A stretch of DNA of 64,000 nt from Paradesertivirga superstes (GTDB taxonomy: Bacteria > Bacteroidota > Bacteroidia > Sphingobacteriales > Sphingobacteriaceae), in the NCBI RefSeq assembly GCF_037622515.1, contig NZ_JBBJCN010000001.1, positions 186,001 through 250,000 on the forward strand, given 5' to 3'. The notes beneath the pieces were generated by a model. The model did not search any database. It worked only from the letters and a program-made list of their open reading frames with translations, and was not told the origin of the DNA. A program made the position numbers and the translations under genes. Positions 1 to 8,639 of the stretch are shown in pieces (position 1 is the first letter of the stretch; every line of letters begins with the position of its first letter).

Positions 1-215
1 CCTGTCTGTGATTAAAGCGCGAAAACATGTTTTCTCATTTTTCGTTTTTGTCTCATTCAAAAACAGAACATCATTTGTCGCATATCCCCCCTTCAATAGT
101 TGATTTTACTATCATATTTGTGAAGAAATAGTTATATCAAAGTGGAGCAGCTACCACGTAAAAAACGGGCGAACCGAAAAGCCAAACGAGTAGGCATCAA
201 GCAAAAATATTTTTT

Positions 216-665
216 ATGGCAGAAAACAAAGTTTCATTGCACAGAGTAATTAAAGCTTCTCCTGAAAAGGTATATCGTGCCTTCACCGAAGCCCTGGCCA
301 TCGCCTCATGGTTGCCGCCCTATGGTTTTCTTTGTACCGTACATGAGATGAACCTGAAGGTTGGCGGAACCTTTAAAATGTCTTTTCAAAATTTTACCAC
401 CGGCAACAGCCACTCATTTGGCGGGGAATATGTAGAGCTAAAACCCAATGAGTTTCTGAAATACACAGATAAATTTGACGACCCTAACCTGCCGGATGTT
501 ATGACCACTTCCGTTTGGATTCAAAAAACATCTGTAGGCACCGAACTGAAAGTACTGCAGGAAGGCATCCCGGCTGTTATACCTGTAGAAATGTGTTATC
601 TCGGCTGGCAGGAATCGCTGGAAAAGCTCATCAAGCTGGTGGAGCCTGAAATACCGGATGCCTGA
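216..665 (+). CDS. SRPBCC (AHSA1-like) domain protein
   Basis: A 149-residue cytoplasmic protein with no signal peptide. The N-terminal pattern KASPEKVYRAFTEALAIASW is the classic opening of the START/Bet v1-like AHSA1 family: a helix that places a tryptophan at the mouth of a hydrophobic cavity. It is followed by strands with GGTFKMSF and a C-terminal helix (GWQESLEKLIKLVE). Length is normal for single-domain members. Family members bind hydrophobic ligands or act as Hsp90 activator homologues; the ligand here cannot be told. The ATG at 216 is the only sensible start. The gene stands alone, followed directly by 17-bp tandem repeats. Confidence 0.85.
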   Translation: MAENKVSLHRVIKASPEKVYRAFTEALAIASWLPPYGFLCTVHEMNLKVGGTFKMSFQNFTTGNSHSFGGEYVELKPNEFLKYTDKFDDPNLPDVMTTSVWIQKTSVGTELKVLQEGIPAVIPVEMCYLGWQESLEKLIKLVEPEIPDA

Positions 666-670
666 GTTAG

Positions 671-747
671 CGTCATGCTGAGCCTGTCGAAGCATAGAGC
701 CTGTCGAAGCATAGAGCCTGTCGAAGCATAGAGCCTGTCGAAGCATC
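671..747. repeat. 17-bp tandem repeat block
   Basis: After a lead GTCATGCTG, the 17-base unit AGCCTGTCGAAGCATAG is repeated about four times (starting near 681, 698, 715 and 732) just after the SRPBCC stop codon. A larger block of the same family lies at 2880-3160. Open frames across it are translations of repeat DNA (LRQALCFDRLYAS-type strings), not genes. Confidence 0.9.
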
Positions 748-849
748 CCCCCTTTGTTGGTGCCCCCACCAACATATCTGCTTCTCCTCCGTTGTTGATG
801 TTTATACCTAAGGGAATATATTATTTTAATGATATGAACACCGTATGAA

Positions 850-1880
850 CGGGCATTTTGTGTGGGTTAACCTTTCTCTCCCTCGGGGTGAGATGCCGTA
901 AGGCAGAGAGGGTTTGCGCTTTACATGATTTTTCCTCCATTCAATTCATGGGGGTTTTGTTGGTGATTACACCAACAAAGGGAAAACTCTGTATGGATAG
1001 GCGTCTTGTGTGGGTTTGCCTTTCTCTCCCTCGGGGAGAGATGCCGTAAGGCAGAGAGGGTTTGCACTTTACAGGATTTTTCCTCTATTCAATTCATGGG
1101 CGTTTTGTTAGTGCGGACACCAACAAAGCGAATTGGTGTCCCCACCATAGCCGTTAACTCTGTATGAATGGGCATCTTGTGTGGGTTTGCCTTTCTCTCC
1201 CTCGGGGAGAGATGCCGTAAGGCAGAGAGGGTTTGCACTTTACAGGATTTTTCCTCTATTCAATTCATGGGCGTTTTGTTAGTGAGGACACCAACAAAGG
1301 GAAAGAACGTTTGTCATCTCGACGACAGGAGAGATCCCTGGCAATACGACTGACAAAGCGCTTTAAGATTATTTGGTGAGGACAGGGGCGTCTTGTGTGG
1401 GTTAACCTTTCTCTCCCTCGGGGAGAGATGCCGTAAGGCAGAGAGGGTTTGCACTTTACATATTTTTCATCCATTCAATTCATGGGCGTTTTGTTGGGGA
1501 GGACACCAACAAAGGGAAAGAACGTTTGTCATCTCGACGACAGGAGAGATCCCAGGCAATACGACTGACAATGCGCTTTAAGATTATTTGGTGAGCACAG
1601 GGGCGTCTTGTGTGGGTTAACCTTTCTCTCCCTCGGGGAGAGATGCCGTAAGGCAGAGAGGGTTTGCACTTTACATATTTTTCATCCATTCAATTCATGG
1701 GCGTTTTGCTGGGGGACACCAACAAAGGGAAAACTCTGTATGAATAGGCGTCTTGTGTGGGTTGGCCTTTCTCTCCCTCCGGGAGAGATGCCGTAGGCAG
1801 AGAGGGTTTGCGCTTTACAGGATTTTTCATCCATTCAATTCATGGGCGTTTTGTTGGGGAGGACACCAACAAAGGGAAAA
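850..1880. repeat. Tandem array 1: DUF559-element 5'-flank units
   Basis: Six imperfect direct copies begin near 861, 1009, 1180, 1396, 1611 and 1756, with spacing from 145 to 216 bases. Each has a GTGTGGGTT lead, a hairpin-forming CTCTCCCTCGGGGAGAG core, GCCGTAAGGCAGAGAGGG, and a tail ending TTCAATTCAT, then a small GTTGGTG/CACCAAC inverted pair. Two of the longer units also contain a GTCATCTCGACGA repeat (about 1308-1377 and 1522-1592). The same lead, core and tail occur in reverse orientation at 39186-39272, directly upstream of a DUF559 nuclease pseudogene; there homology to the array stops at about the nuclease start codon. This explains all sequence between the SRPBCC gene and about 1880; 1881-2044 shows nothing else I can name. 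Confidence 0.85.
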
Positions 1881-2044
1881 ATGAAATAGTTTGCCCCCTA
1901 GCTTTTTCGGGCTAAATTAGCCTTGCCAATCAACTGATTTTGGAACTATCGCTTATTCGTTTTACTTTCATGGTTAATGATCGAATCAGATAAAACTTTT
2001 ACCACCGCTTAGCATAACCCGGGCTTCATTCCAATTAACATATT

Positions 2045-2863
2045 ATGACCTGTACAGAAATTTTCAGCAAGACATTCGTAACCAGATTGGTTTATTTTTC
2101 CGCTAGTCTTATACTATTGACCGGCAGTAATCTTCCCGGGGCTTCAGCGCAATCTGCGTCCGGGAAAGAGCAGGTATTAGCTCCGCGACCCGCGGCCGGT
2201 ATTTATCCCGCAACCAATGCGGATGACAACTTGAATTTTGTGTCGATTTTTGATGGTAAAACGCTAAATGGCTGGGATGGCGATACAACATTCTGGCGGG
2301 CAGAAAATGGTGTTATTATTGGAGAAACAACAGCTGACAAAGTTGTAAAGCTGAATAATTTTTTGATCTGGAGAGGTGCCAGGGTTAAAGACTTTGAGCT
2401 AAAAGTAGATTTCAAGATAAATGGAACCAATAGTGGTATACAGTTTAGAAGTACTGAGATGCCCGAACTGGGTAAATGGGTTCTTAAAGGATATCAGGCC
2501 GATATTGAGTTTACCAATGGCTATACAGGTAATATACACGAAGAACGCGGACGCAGCGGACACGTGGTATTATCCCGTCGAGGTGAAGTGACCAGAGCGG
2601 TAGAGGGGCCGGCATTTAAAACTGTAGCTACCATTGCAGATCCTACTCTATTAAAGGGGGTAATTAATATAGGCGGATGGAATCAGTATCATATCATAGC
2701 CCGCGGGCCTGTAATTTTGCAAATTATAAACGGCCAGTTAATAAGCGTGCTACTCGATGAGGATTCGAAGAACTTTACTGCCGAAGGTGTCATCGGTTTT
2801 CAAATGCATACAGGCAGGCCTTTTAAAATAGAATACCGTAATATCCTTTACAAAGCACTTTAA
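2045..2863 (+). CDS. Secreted DUF1080 (3-keto-disaccharide hydrolase-like) protein
   Basis: A 272-residue exported protein. Residues 1-36 form a signal peptide with a hydrophobic stretch (LVYFSASLILLTGSNL) and an ASA-type cleavage site. From about residue 65 the DUF1080 jelly-roll starts with FVSIFDGKTLNGWDG, followed by WRAENGVIIGE and GTNSGIQFRS, the family hallmarks. The family (PF06439) resembles concanavalin-like beta-sandwich hydrolases and includes enzymes acting on 3-keto-glycosides; the substrate here is unknown. Length is normal for a single-domain member. It is isolated, with repeat blocks on both sides, so context adds nothing about substrate. Confidence 0.88.
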   Translation: MTCTEIFSKTFVTRLVYFSASLILLTGSNLPGASAQSASGKEQVLAPRPAAGIYPATNADDNLNFVSIFDGKTLNGWDGDTTFWRAENGVIIGETTADKVVKLNNFLIWRGARVKDFELKVDFKINGTNSGIQFRSTEMPELGKWVLKGYQADIEFTNGYTGNIHEERGRSGHVVLSRRGEVTRAVEGPAFKTVATIADPTLLKGVINIGGWNQYHIIARGPVILQIINGQLISVLLDEDSKNFTAEGVIGFQMHTGRPFKIEYRNILYKAL

Positions 2864-2879
2864 TTTTCTATTCCCATGG

Positions 2880-3160
2880 GCGTCATGCTGAGCTTGTCGA
2901 AGCATGAGCCTGTCGAAGCATGAGCCCGTCCAAGCATGAGCCCCAGCTAAGATAATCATGTCCTGAGTGGCCCGCGTCGCGTCATGCTGAGCCTGTAGCG
3001 TCATGCTGAGCTTGTCGAAGCATAGAGCCTGTCGAAGCATAGAGCCTGTCGAAGCATAGAGCCTGTCGAAGCATAGAGCCTGTCGAAGCATAAAGCCCGT
3101 CGAAGCATAGAGCGGCAGCTAAGATAATCGTCTCCTAAGCCCCGAGTAGCGTCATGCTGT
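2880..3160. repeat. GTCATGCTGAGC repeat block, larger copy
   Basis: Same family as 671-747. The 17-base CTGTCGAAGCATAGAGC unit recurs many times between copies of GTCATGCTGAGC. There is also a longer duplication: CAGCTAAGATAATC followed by TCCT(G/A)AG and GCGTCATGCTG appears near 2944 and again near 3117. The spacer before the next gene carries nothing else recognisable. Confidence 0.88.
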
Positions 3161-3281
3161 CCAAACTGCTCAAACCTGAACTGCTGAACGAACCAAACAC
3201 CCAGCATCATTACCTGGTAACTGATCTCTGGGTAAACTGGCATCTCTCTTGCTTAATAGTTTTATACTAGTATTTAAAAAC

Positions 3282-3449
3282 ATGGAAATGCATTTCACAC
3301 CCAATCCTGAGGAAGCTGAAGGATTGAAGAAAAACAACGGGCAAGAGAGCCCCGGTCAAAACGTCGACGTGGACGAGAGCAGCGAAGCTTTACAGGAAGA
3401 AGATACTGAAGGTACCTCGGGCACGGAAGCTCCTAACGAGGAACTTTAG
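3282..3449 (+). CDS. Small acidic hypothetical protein
   Basis: A 55-residue, strongly acidic, low-complexity protein (MEMHFTPNPEEAEGLKKNNG start; EESSEALQEEDTEG-like tail). The frame is open upstream to a TTG at 3249, but ATG 3282 (or 3288) is the better start, since the upstream residues are hydrophobic and unlike the rest. A clear intrinsic terminator follows 24 bases after the stop, which supports a transcribed unit. Predicted disordered and cytoplasmic; I do not recognise a family. It could still be a chance frame. Confidence 0.5.
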   Translation: MEMHFTPNPEEAEGLKKNNGQESPGQNVDVDESSEALQEEDTEGTSGTEAPNEEL

Positions 3450-3472
3450 AAAAACCGACAACATAAGCGATA

Positions 3473-3511
3473 AGGGGTATTTAGCTAAATTATTGCTAAA
3501 TACCTCTTTTT
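3473..3511 (+). terminator. Intrinsic terminator after the small acidic gene
   Basis: A 13-bp stem (AGGGGTATTTAGC with GCTAAATACCTCT, one non-Watson-Crick pair) around a loop TAAATTATT, followed by TTTTT. Confidence 0.85.
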
Positions 3512-3680
3512 AGCTCTGCAGGTCAAACCTTTGGGTTTACTAAACAAAGAAAAATGTAGTCCTGAGTCTTCATAATGATTCCGCTGGTCTATCATTTCAT
3601 TCGTACCTCCTGCCATCCTAATATCAAATTTCATCCGGGGCAGCAGCAACAAGCTGTCTCATTCCTTAAATTTGTGTAGA

Positions 3681-4703
3681 ATGAAAAAAATTGGATTTCT
3701 ATCGTTCGGACACTGGTCCGACCATCCGGCATATAAAACCCGTACAGCTGCAGATACCTTGCTTCAGTCTATAGACCTGGCTGTAGCAGCAGAGCAGCTC
3801 GGTTTAGATGGCGCCTATTTTCGCGTACACCATTTTGCAGCGCAATTGGCATCGCCATTTCCCTTGCTTTCGGCCATTGGCGCTAAAACAAGCAAAATAG
3901 AGATTGGAACCGGCGTAATCGATATGCGCTATGAAAATCCGCTGTATATGGTGGAAGATGCAGGTGCCGCCGATCTGATTTCAGGGGGGCGTTTACAATT
4001 AGGAATCAGCAGGGGCTCGCCCGAACAAGTCATCGAGGGCTGGCGCTATTTTGGGTACGAACCTGCCGAGGGTGAAACCGACGCAGATATGGGACGCAAA
4101 AAGGCTTTAGAGTTTTTAGATAAATTAAAAGGTGTCGGATTTGCCGAGCCTAATCCCTACCCCATGTTTCCTAATCCGCCGGGCTTGCTACGCTTAGAGC
4201 CCCACTCGGAAGGATTGCGCGATCGTATCTGGTGGGGTGCTGCATCTAATGCTACAGCTGTTTGGGCGGCCGAACAGGGAATGCACCTGCAAAGCTCTAC
4301 CTTAAAGTTTGATGAAGGCGGCAAGCCTTTCCATATGCAGCAGGCAGAACAAATCCGCATATTTAAAGAAGCGTGGAAAAAAGCAGGACACCAGCGCGAG
4401 CCAAGGGTGTCTGTGAGCCGGTCTATTTTTGCACTGGTAACAAATGAAGACAGGCAGTACTTCGGCGGGCAAGGTAAAGGGGCAGATACTTTCGGCTACA
4501 TAGAGCGTGATAAACGCGCTGTCTTTGGAAGGAGCTATGCAGCGGAGCCCGATAAACTGATTGAAGAACTGGCCGGGGATGAAGTTATACAGGAAGCAGA
4601 TACCATACTTTTGACAATCCCCAATACCCTGGGCGTTGATTACAATGTGCATGTATTGTCGTCAATTCTGGACCATGTAGCTCCCGGATTAGGGTGGCGG
4701 TAG
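3681..4703 (+). CDS. LLM-class flavin-dependent oxidoreductase (luciferase-like)
   Basis: A 340-residue cytoplasmic TIM-barrel protein of the bacterial luciferase superfamily. Signs are KKIGFLSFGHWSD at the first strand, LAVAAEQLGLDGAYFRVHHF (typical E/D-G-x-hydrophobic-H segment), IEIGTGVIDMRYENPLYMVE and GGRLQLGISRGSPEQ. The family uses reduced FMN or F420 to oxidise small molecules; the substrate is not evident. ATG 3681 is chosen over an upstream in-frame TTG at 3672. A TAAATTTG box at 3667-3674 matches the Bacteroidota -7 consensus and would give an almost leaderless mRNA, though no good -33 element is seen. Single-gene unit. Confidence 0.88.
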   Translation: MKKIGFLSFGHWSDHPAYKTRTAADTLLQSIDLAVAAEQLGLDGAYFRVHHFAAQLASPFPLLSAIGAKTSKIEIGTGVIDMRYENPLYMVEDAGAADLISGGRLQLGISRGSPEQVIEGWRYFGYEPAEGETDADMGRKKALEFLDKLKGVGFAEPNPYPMFPNPPGLLRLEPHSEGLRDRIWWGAASNATAVWAAEQGMHLQSSTLKFDEGGKPFHMQQAEQIRIFKEAWKKAGHQREPRVSVSRSIFALVTNEDRQYFGGQGKGADTFGYIERDKRAVFGRSYAAEPDKLIEELAGDEVIQEADTILLTIPNTLGVDYNVHVLSSILDHVAPGLGWR

Positions 4704-4813
4704 GATTGGAAAATATAGAAGGACTGACAAGAACAGTGAGGCCTCCTCGCCCTTTAGCGGATCGGATGATCTTATAGCCTTTGTCGCTTGCAGATCAGCC
4801 ATTTTCAAACAGG

Positions 4814-4913
4814 GCGTTTTGTCATCTCGACGAAGGAGAGATCTTAAAGCAATATGCCAGCAAATCGGCTAAGATCCTTCCTTGGGTCGGGATGACAAAG
4901 CGGATTAGCCTGC
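4814..4913. repeat. CTCGACGAAGG interspersed repeat, copy 1
   Basis: About 90-100 bases starting GCGTTTTGTCATCTCGACGA and ending GATGACAAAGCGG, so the ends are a short inverted repeat. An inner inverted pair is AGATCTTAAAGC / GCTAAGATCC. Further copies are at 5661-5736 (5'-truncated), 6807-6902, 9071-9157, 9615-9675 and 10130-10230, and reversed short forms near 49503-49641. It fills most of the 343-base spacer after the oxidoreductase gene. Confidence 0.9.
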
Positions 4914-5046
4914 ATTGTGCCAAATGTCATCCCTATTCCCCTTTGTTGATGTCTCCACAAACAATCCTCTGTTCTGGTTCGGAATGAATTTGAGACATCC
5001 GCTTGCAAGCCTAAGGTTAAGCTTTAACTTTACATTAAAATTAAAC

Positions 5047-5628
5047 ATGCCCGCCTGCCCTTACATTTTTTCTTTAAGCAGACCTGACAGCGTTGAAGAC
5101 AACCTGAGAGCGTTATTTTCGGTTGCAGGCCACATATCACCTTTGCAAGGTTCCACCATCGGAGGAATACAGACGACCATATACATCACCAGGAAAGCAA
5201 CAAAGACCAAGGAAAAACTACTGAATGAGCTTAACTCCTTAGGCGTTTACTCAGACATCAGATTGGTTGAATTGAGCGGTTCTATGATTGCATCTGCCTT
5301 GTCAGACTTGCGGGATTTGTATCGGAAAGCCCGATATGATGCAAGCCGGCTGAGCGACGATGAACTAAGGGCGTATGTTTCGGATTTATTACAGCACCGG
5401 TACCGCTATTACCTGGCATCGAACCTGAACTCGAACAAGCAAGGTTTTGAGTTATCACTGGAACCTGTTCCAACAGAACACCAAATAAGTGATGAACAGC
5501 GGAAACTATTGCTTGAAGAAGAACAAAATGAATCGTTTCCGGAATTGATAAGCGAAACAATTATTTGTTATTCGACACCCATTGAAGATGAGGAGCCTCC
5601 CCCTCCCCCGGACTGGCAGATGGAGTAA
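5047..5628 (+). CDS. Hypothetical protein, 193 residues
   Basis: I do not recognise a family. From ATG 5047 the protein is 193 residues; the same frame is open from ATG 4984 (MNLRHPLASL...) and further upstream, so the start is uncertain. It is soluble, mixed alpha/beta, with a central helical part (LSDLRDLYRKARYDASRLSD) and a very acidic tail ending in a run of prolines (PIEDEEPPPPPDWQME). Its start and end lie between two same-orientation copies of the CTCGACGAAGG repeat (4814-4913 and 5661-5736). Coding-like composition and a defined C-terminal tail argue for a real gene, but no function can be given. Confidence 0.5.
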   Translation: MPACPYIFSLSRPDSVEDNLRALFSVAGHISPLQGSTIGGIQTTIYITRKATKTKEKLLNELNSLGVYSDIRLVELSGSMIASALSDLRDLYRKARYDASRLSDDELRAYVSDLLQHRYRYYLASNLNSNKQGFELSLEPVPTEHQISDEQRKLLLEEEQNESFPELISETIICYSTPIEDEEPPPPPDWQME

Positions 5629-5660
5629 GGAGTTCTATTGGTTCGGGAAAACACCCCAGG

Positions 5661-5736
5661 GAAGTAGAGATCTTAAAGCAATATGCCAGCAAATCGGCTA
5701 AGATCCCTCCTTGGGTCGGGATCACAAAGCGGATTA
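5661..5736. repeat. CTCGACGAAGG interspersed repeat, copy 2 (5'-truncated)
   Basis: Starts in the AAGTAGAGATCTTAAAGC part and runs to CACAAAGCGGATTA. It is identical to copy 1 over most of its length but lacks the GCGTTTTGTCATC end. Confidence 0.85.
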
Positions 5737-5822
5737 TTAACGAAGGCTTTGCTTTTATCCTAGATAAAGATTCTCTGCTACTTTATCCCTTTTAAATCAA
5801 TGGGGTTGTGAATTGAAGAATT

Positions 5823-6497
5823 TTACATAAAATTATCGCCACGGTTATTAGGGGATCGTTTTCCGCCGCCCTTACCACCTTGGCCGTTACTTTTTCCGCC
5901 TCGGGAATCTGATCCTAAAGGTAATCGAACGCCTAATTGCAATATGGAATGAGCGGGAACGAGGTTTGTGCCGGTGACGCCCGTTTGTGTATTACTCGTA
6001 TTCCCCGATGGAATTGCAAAACCTGCTTCGGCAAATATCAGGGGCGAGCCTATCCTAAATTGAGTACCCAAATTGAGATTAAATGTAAGTCCGTTTAATT
6101 TCTCATTCTGTGTAGTTGTTGCTGCGCTGGATACTGCTTTATACTCGCCAAGTACGTAGCTTATACCAAGAGGAAAATACAGACTGAAATTATTATCGTA
6201 TCCGCCTATGAGATGAAATATGCCGAATAAGTTACCGGATATAAATGAGCTGGTTTGCTCATAACTGCCAGCGCCGTAGTCTATGGTTTGCTTAACAGGC
6301 AGACTATAGGCGACGCCGAGAGCTACAGCCTTCTTTCTGGAAATATTGTATGCACCCCGTAGCTGTATGCCCGGCGTGGCGTTGCCAATATCGCTTCCAT
6401 AGTTTGAGTAAGTAGCGCCTGCGCTTAAATTAATTTGTGCGTTCGATGAAAAAGTGAACGTGCCTAATACGGCCAGAGCAAGTAACGTTTTCTTCAT
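5823..6497 (-). CDS. Outer-membrane beta-barrel-like protein with Gly-rich tail
   Basis: A 224-residue exported protein with a clean signal peptide (MKKTLLALAVLGTFTFSSNA-Q). The mature part alternates hydrophobic residues in strand-like blocks (LRGAYNISRKKAVALGVAYS, FGIFHLIGGYDNNFSLYFPL, LNLGTQFRIGSPLIFAEAGF, LQLGVRLPLG), consistent with a small OmpW/opacity-like eight-stranded barrel. The last 30 residues are Gly/Lys/Arg/Asn rich (GGKGGGKRSPNN) and probably disordered, replacing the usual terminal aromatic residue of a barrel. A GGGAG ribosome-binding site lies just upstream of the ATG. It is a monocistronic gene; the role is unknown. Confidence 0.7.
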   Translation of the reverse strand: MKKTLLALAVLGTFTFSSNAQINLSAGATYSNYGSDIGNATPGIQLRGAYNISRKKAVALGVAYSLPVKQTIDYGAGSYEQTSSFISGNLFGIFHLIGGYDNNFSLYFPLGISYVLGEYKAVSSAATTTQNEKLNGLTFNLNLGTQFRIGSPLIFAEAGFAIPSGNTSNTQTGVTGTNLVPAHSILQLGVRLPLGSDSRGGKSNGQGGKGGGKRSPNNRGDNFM

Positions 6498-6607
6498 AAA
6501 ATTCTCCCAAGATATATAAATTCAACTGATTTATTAAGAATAAATAAAGGTCCCTGCACTGAGTCTGTTATTCATTATATCCTTTCTTTTATCGGCTCCA
6601 TGCCTTG

Positions 6608-6902
6608 GTTCGTATCTCCACGAACCAATTTATTATTTTCTGTATCGTGCGGACACGACCCAGGACAGTAGAGAGGTTATTGTTGCTTGCGGTTTCATCG
6701 GAAACAGAAGCAATGAAAACGCCCCCACCCTTCTCGTCACCTCGAACGGAGTGAGAGGTCTCCGCGGAATGGAAAAGAAGCCAGAGTTTGGTGCATTTTT
6801 AAACAGGCGTTTTGTCATCTCGACGAAGTAGAGATCTTAAAGCAATATGCCAGCAAATCGGCTAAGATCCCTCCTTGGGTCGGGATGACAAAGCGGATTA
6901 GC
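6608..6902. repeat. Mixed repeat patch, including CTCGACGAAGG copy 3
   Basis: The 775-base spacer between the barrel gene and the PAS gene has several repeat pieces: a GGTTCGT/ACGAACC inverted pair (about 6608-6627), a fragment resembling the TATTTTCTGT..CGTGCGGACAC block of array 2 (about 6638-6672), a CACCTCGAACGGAGTGAGAG motif near 6737, and a full CTCGACGAAGG repeat at 6807-6902. The rest (6903-7272) is AT-rich with nothing recognisable. Confidence 0.75.
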
Positions 6903-7272
6903 CGAACTGTCTGTAGAGTTAAGCGCAGCGTCTCTACAGATACACAAATAAACAGGAGTCTCCGACTCTATAATAATTTCTATTTTAAAGTCAGGCATTA
7001 ACAAAGGCTTTGCTTGAAAATTTAAGCTTGCCCCTGATCATACCGCGCCCGACGACATTATTCGGCGTGATTAAAAGCCTCACTGAAACCAAACTCAATA
7101 GCTATTTTTCCCACTATATGAACAATATTTAAAGCTTAGCTATAATTGTCCTAAAAAATTCATAATTTATCGTGTGCAATGCGAGATCTGCGACTCCGAC
7201 ACAAAATATTCTAATAGTTAAATAGGCTATAGTAATTTACAGGTTATAGCTAAAATTTTTTAAATTTAGGTG

Positions 7273-8622
7273 ATGAGTGAAGACCCATATAAACAGCTGT
7301 TTTATAGCAGTCCTGTCCCAATGTATATATTTGATGACAAGACCTTTGACTTTTATGCGGTTAACGAGGCTGCAATTCACCAATATGGGTATACGGAAAA
7401 GGAATTTCTCAACAAAAAGGCTACCGATATCAGGCCCTCTGAGGAGATAGACTCTTTCTACAAGGCTAATATGAATGTGCCTGAAAAGTATACTGATTTT
7501 GGGCGCTGGCGTCACATAAAGAAAAATGGTGAAGTCTTTTATGTTCATATTTATACCCAAAACACAGAGTTTAAAGGAAAAAAGGTCAGGTTAGTTTTAG
7601 CTGTTGATATTGATACATCTGTCAGAACGGAATTAGAGCTTAAAAAGAAGAATCAGGAAATAACCAGTATTCTCGAAAGTATCACAGACGGGTTCTATGC
7701 CGTAAACAGGAACTGGGAGGTGACTTATTTTAACAAAACAGCCGAAAGGGTTTTGGGCTGTACCAGGGAAGAGATTATCGGCAAAAATCTTTGGGACTTC
7801 TTCCCGAATTCAAGAAATGGAAGGTTTTATGCCGAATATGAGAGGGCAATGAACCAGGGAACCAGTGTTCACTTTGAAGAATACTACTCCCCGCGTGGCC
7901 TATGGGGGGCTATGCGTGTTTACCCCACACAGGACGGTATCGCCGTCTATTTTGTGGACGTGACCGAGCAGAAGAAAACACAGGAAAAGATAGCCCGCGA
8001 TGAGGAGAACCTCCGGGCCATCATCAACAATACCTCAGACCTGATCTGGTCGATAGATCAGAACTATGACTTTATTTCGGCCAACAATGCGTTTTGGCAA
8101 CGGCTGGAATTAAAAACGGGCCGAAGTACTTCGAAGCTTATTCCCGGAGATTTTGATAGTGAAACGCTGGATGAGTGGGATGCCTATTACAAGCGCAGTT
8201 TCTCCGGGGAAACATTCAAAATCGTCCGTAGCAATACTATTGGGGGCAAAGTGTTATTTGAAGAGATCAGCTTCAATCCTATAGTTGATAACAAAACCCG
8301 CCAGGTTGTTGGTGTCAGTTGTTTTGCACGTGACATTACAAAACAAGTCTTATATACGCAAATGATTGAAAAGCAAAACGCGCAGTTAAAACAAATTGCC
8401 TGGATACAGTCTCATGAATTAAGATCACCCGTTGCAAGTATTCTTGGTCTTGTTCAACTTCTTAACATGATAGACCTTGCTGATCCCATTAATCTGGAAA
8501 TGTTATCCTTGATAGAAGCGGAGACAACAAAATTGGATGGAATCGTAAGGAAGATAACTGAGCAAACTATTACCGTTAAGGATATCGAAATTGATTTTAA
8601 AAGAACCAATTCAGGAGCATAA
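7273..8622 (+). CDS. Triple-PAS protein with H-box but no ATPase domain
   Basis: A 449-residue soluble sensor. Three PAS domains lie at about 1-115 (YKQLFYSSPVPMYIFDD), 130-240 (ESITDGFYAVNRNWEVTYFN) and 250-370 (NNTSDLIWSIDQNYDFISAN), joined by short coiled segments. Near residue 375 comes IAWIQSHELRSPVASILG, which looks like the phospho-acceptor H-box of a HisKA domain, followed by about 60 residues of helix. The protein then stops: there is no HATPase_c domain (N, G1, F, G2 boxes absent). The second codon of the frame, ATG 7273, is preferred over the GTG at 7270. A second protein of similar C-terminal plan lies at 52607-53482. It may be phosphorylated by, or dimerise with, another kinase, or only scaffold. 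Confidence 0.85.
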   Translation: MSEDPYKQLFYSSPVPMYIFDDKTFDFYAVNEAAIHQYGYTEKEFLNKKATDIRPSEEIDSFYKANMNVPEKYTDFGRWRHIKKNGEVFYVHIYTQNTEFKGKKVRLVLAVDIDTSVRTELELKKKNQEITSILESITDGFYAVNRNWEVTYFNKTAERVLGCTREEIIGKNLWDFFPNSRNGRFYAEYERAMNQGTSVHFEEYYSPRGLWGAMRVYPTQDGIAVYFVDVTEQKKTQEKIARDEENLRAIINNTSDLIWSIDQNYDFISANNAFWQRLELKTGRSTSKLIPGDFDSETLDEWDAYYKRSFSGETFKIVRSNTIGGKVLFEEISFNPIVDNKTRQVVGVSCFARDITKQVLYTQMIEKQNAQLKQIAWIQSHELRSPVASILGLVQLLNMIDLADPINLEMLSLIEAETTKLDGIVRKITEQTITVKDIEIDFKRTNSGA

Positions 8623-8639
8623 ACGCTTTGGTATCATGC

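Noticed and set aside
438..746. Minus-strand frame rich in LRQALCFDRLYAS-type strings
   Set aside because: Half covers the SRPBCC gene in the wrong strand, and half is a translation of the 17-bp repeat.
858..1796. Open frames of 60-70 codons across array 1 (for example the LSLGERCRKAERVC type)
   Set aside because: They are translations of the tandem repeat in both strands, identical from unit to unit, with no codon-bias or family support.
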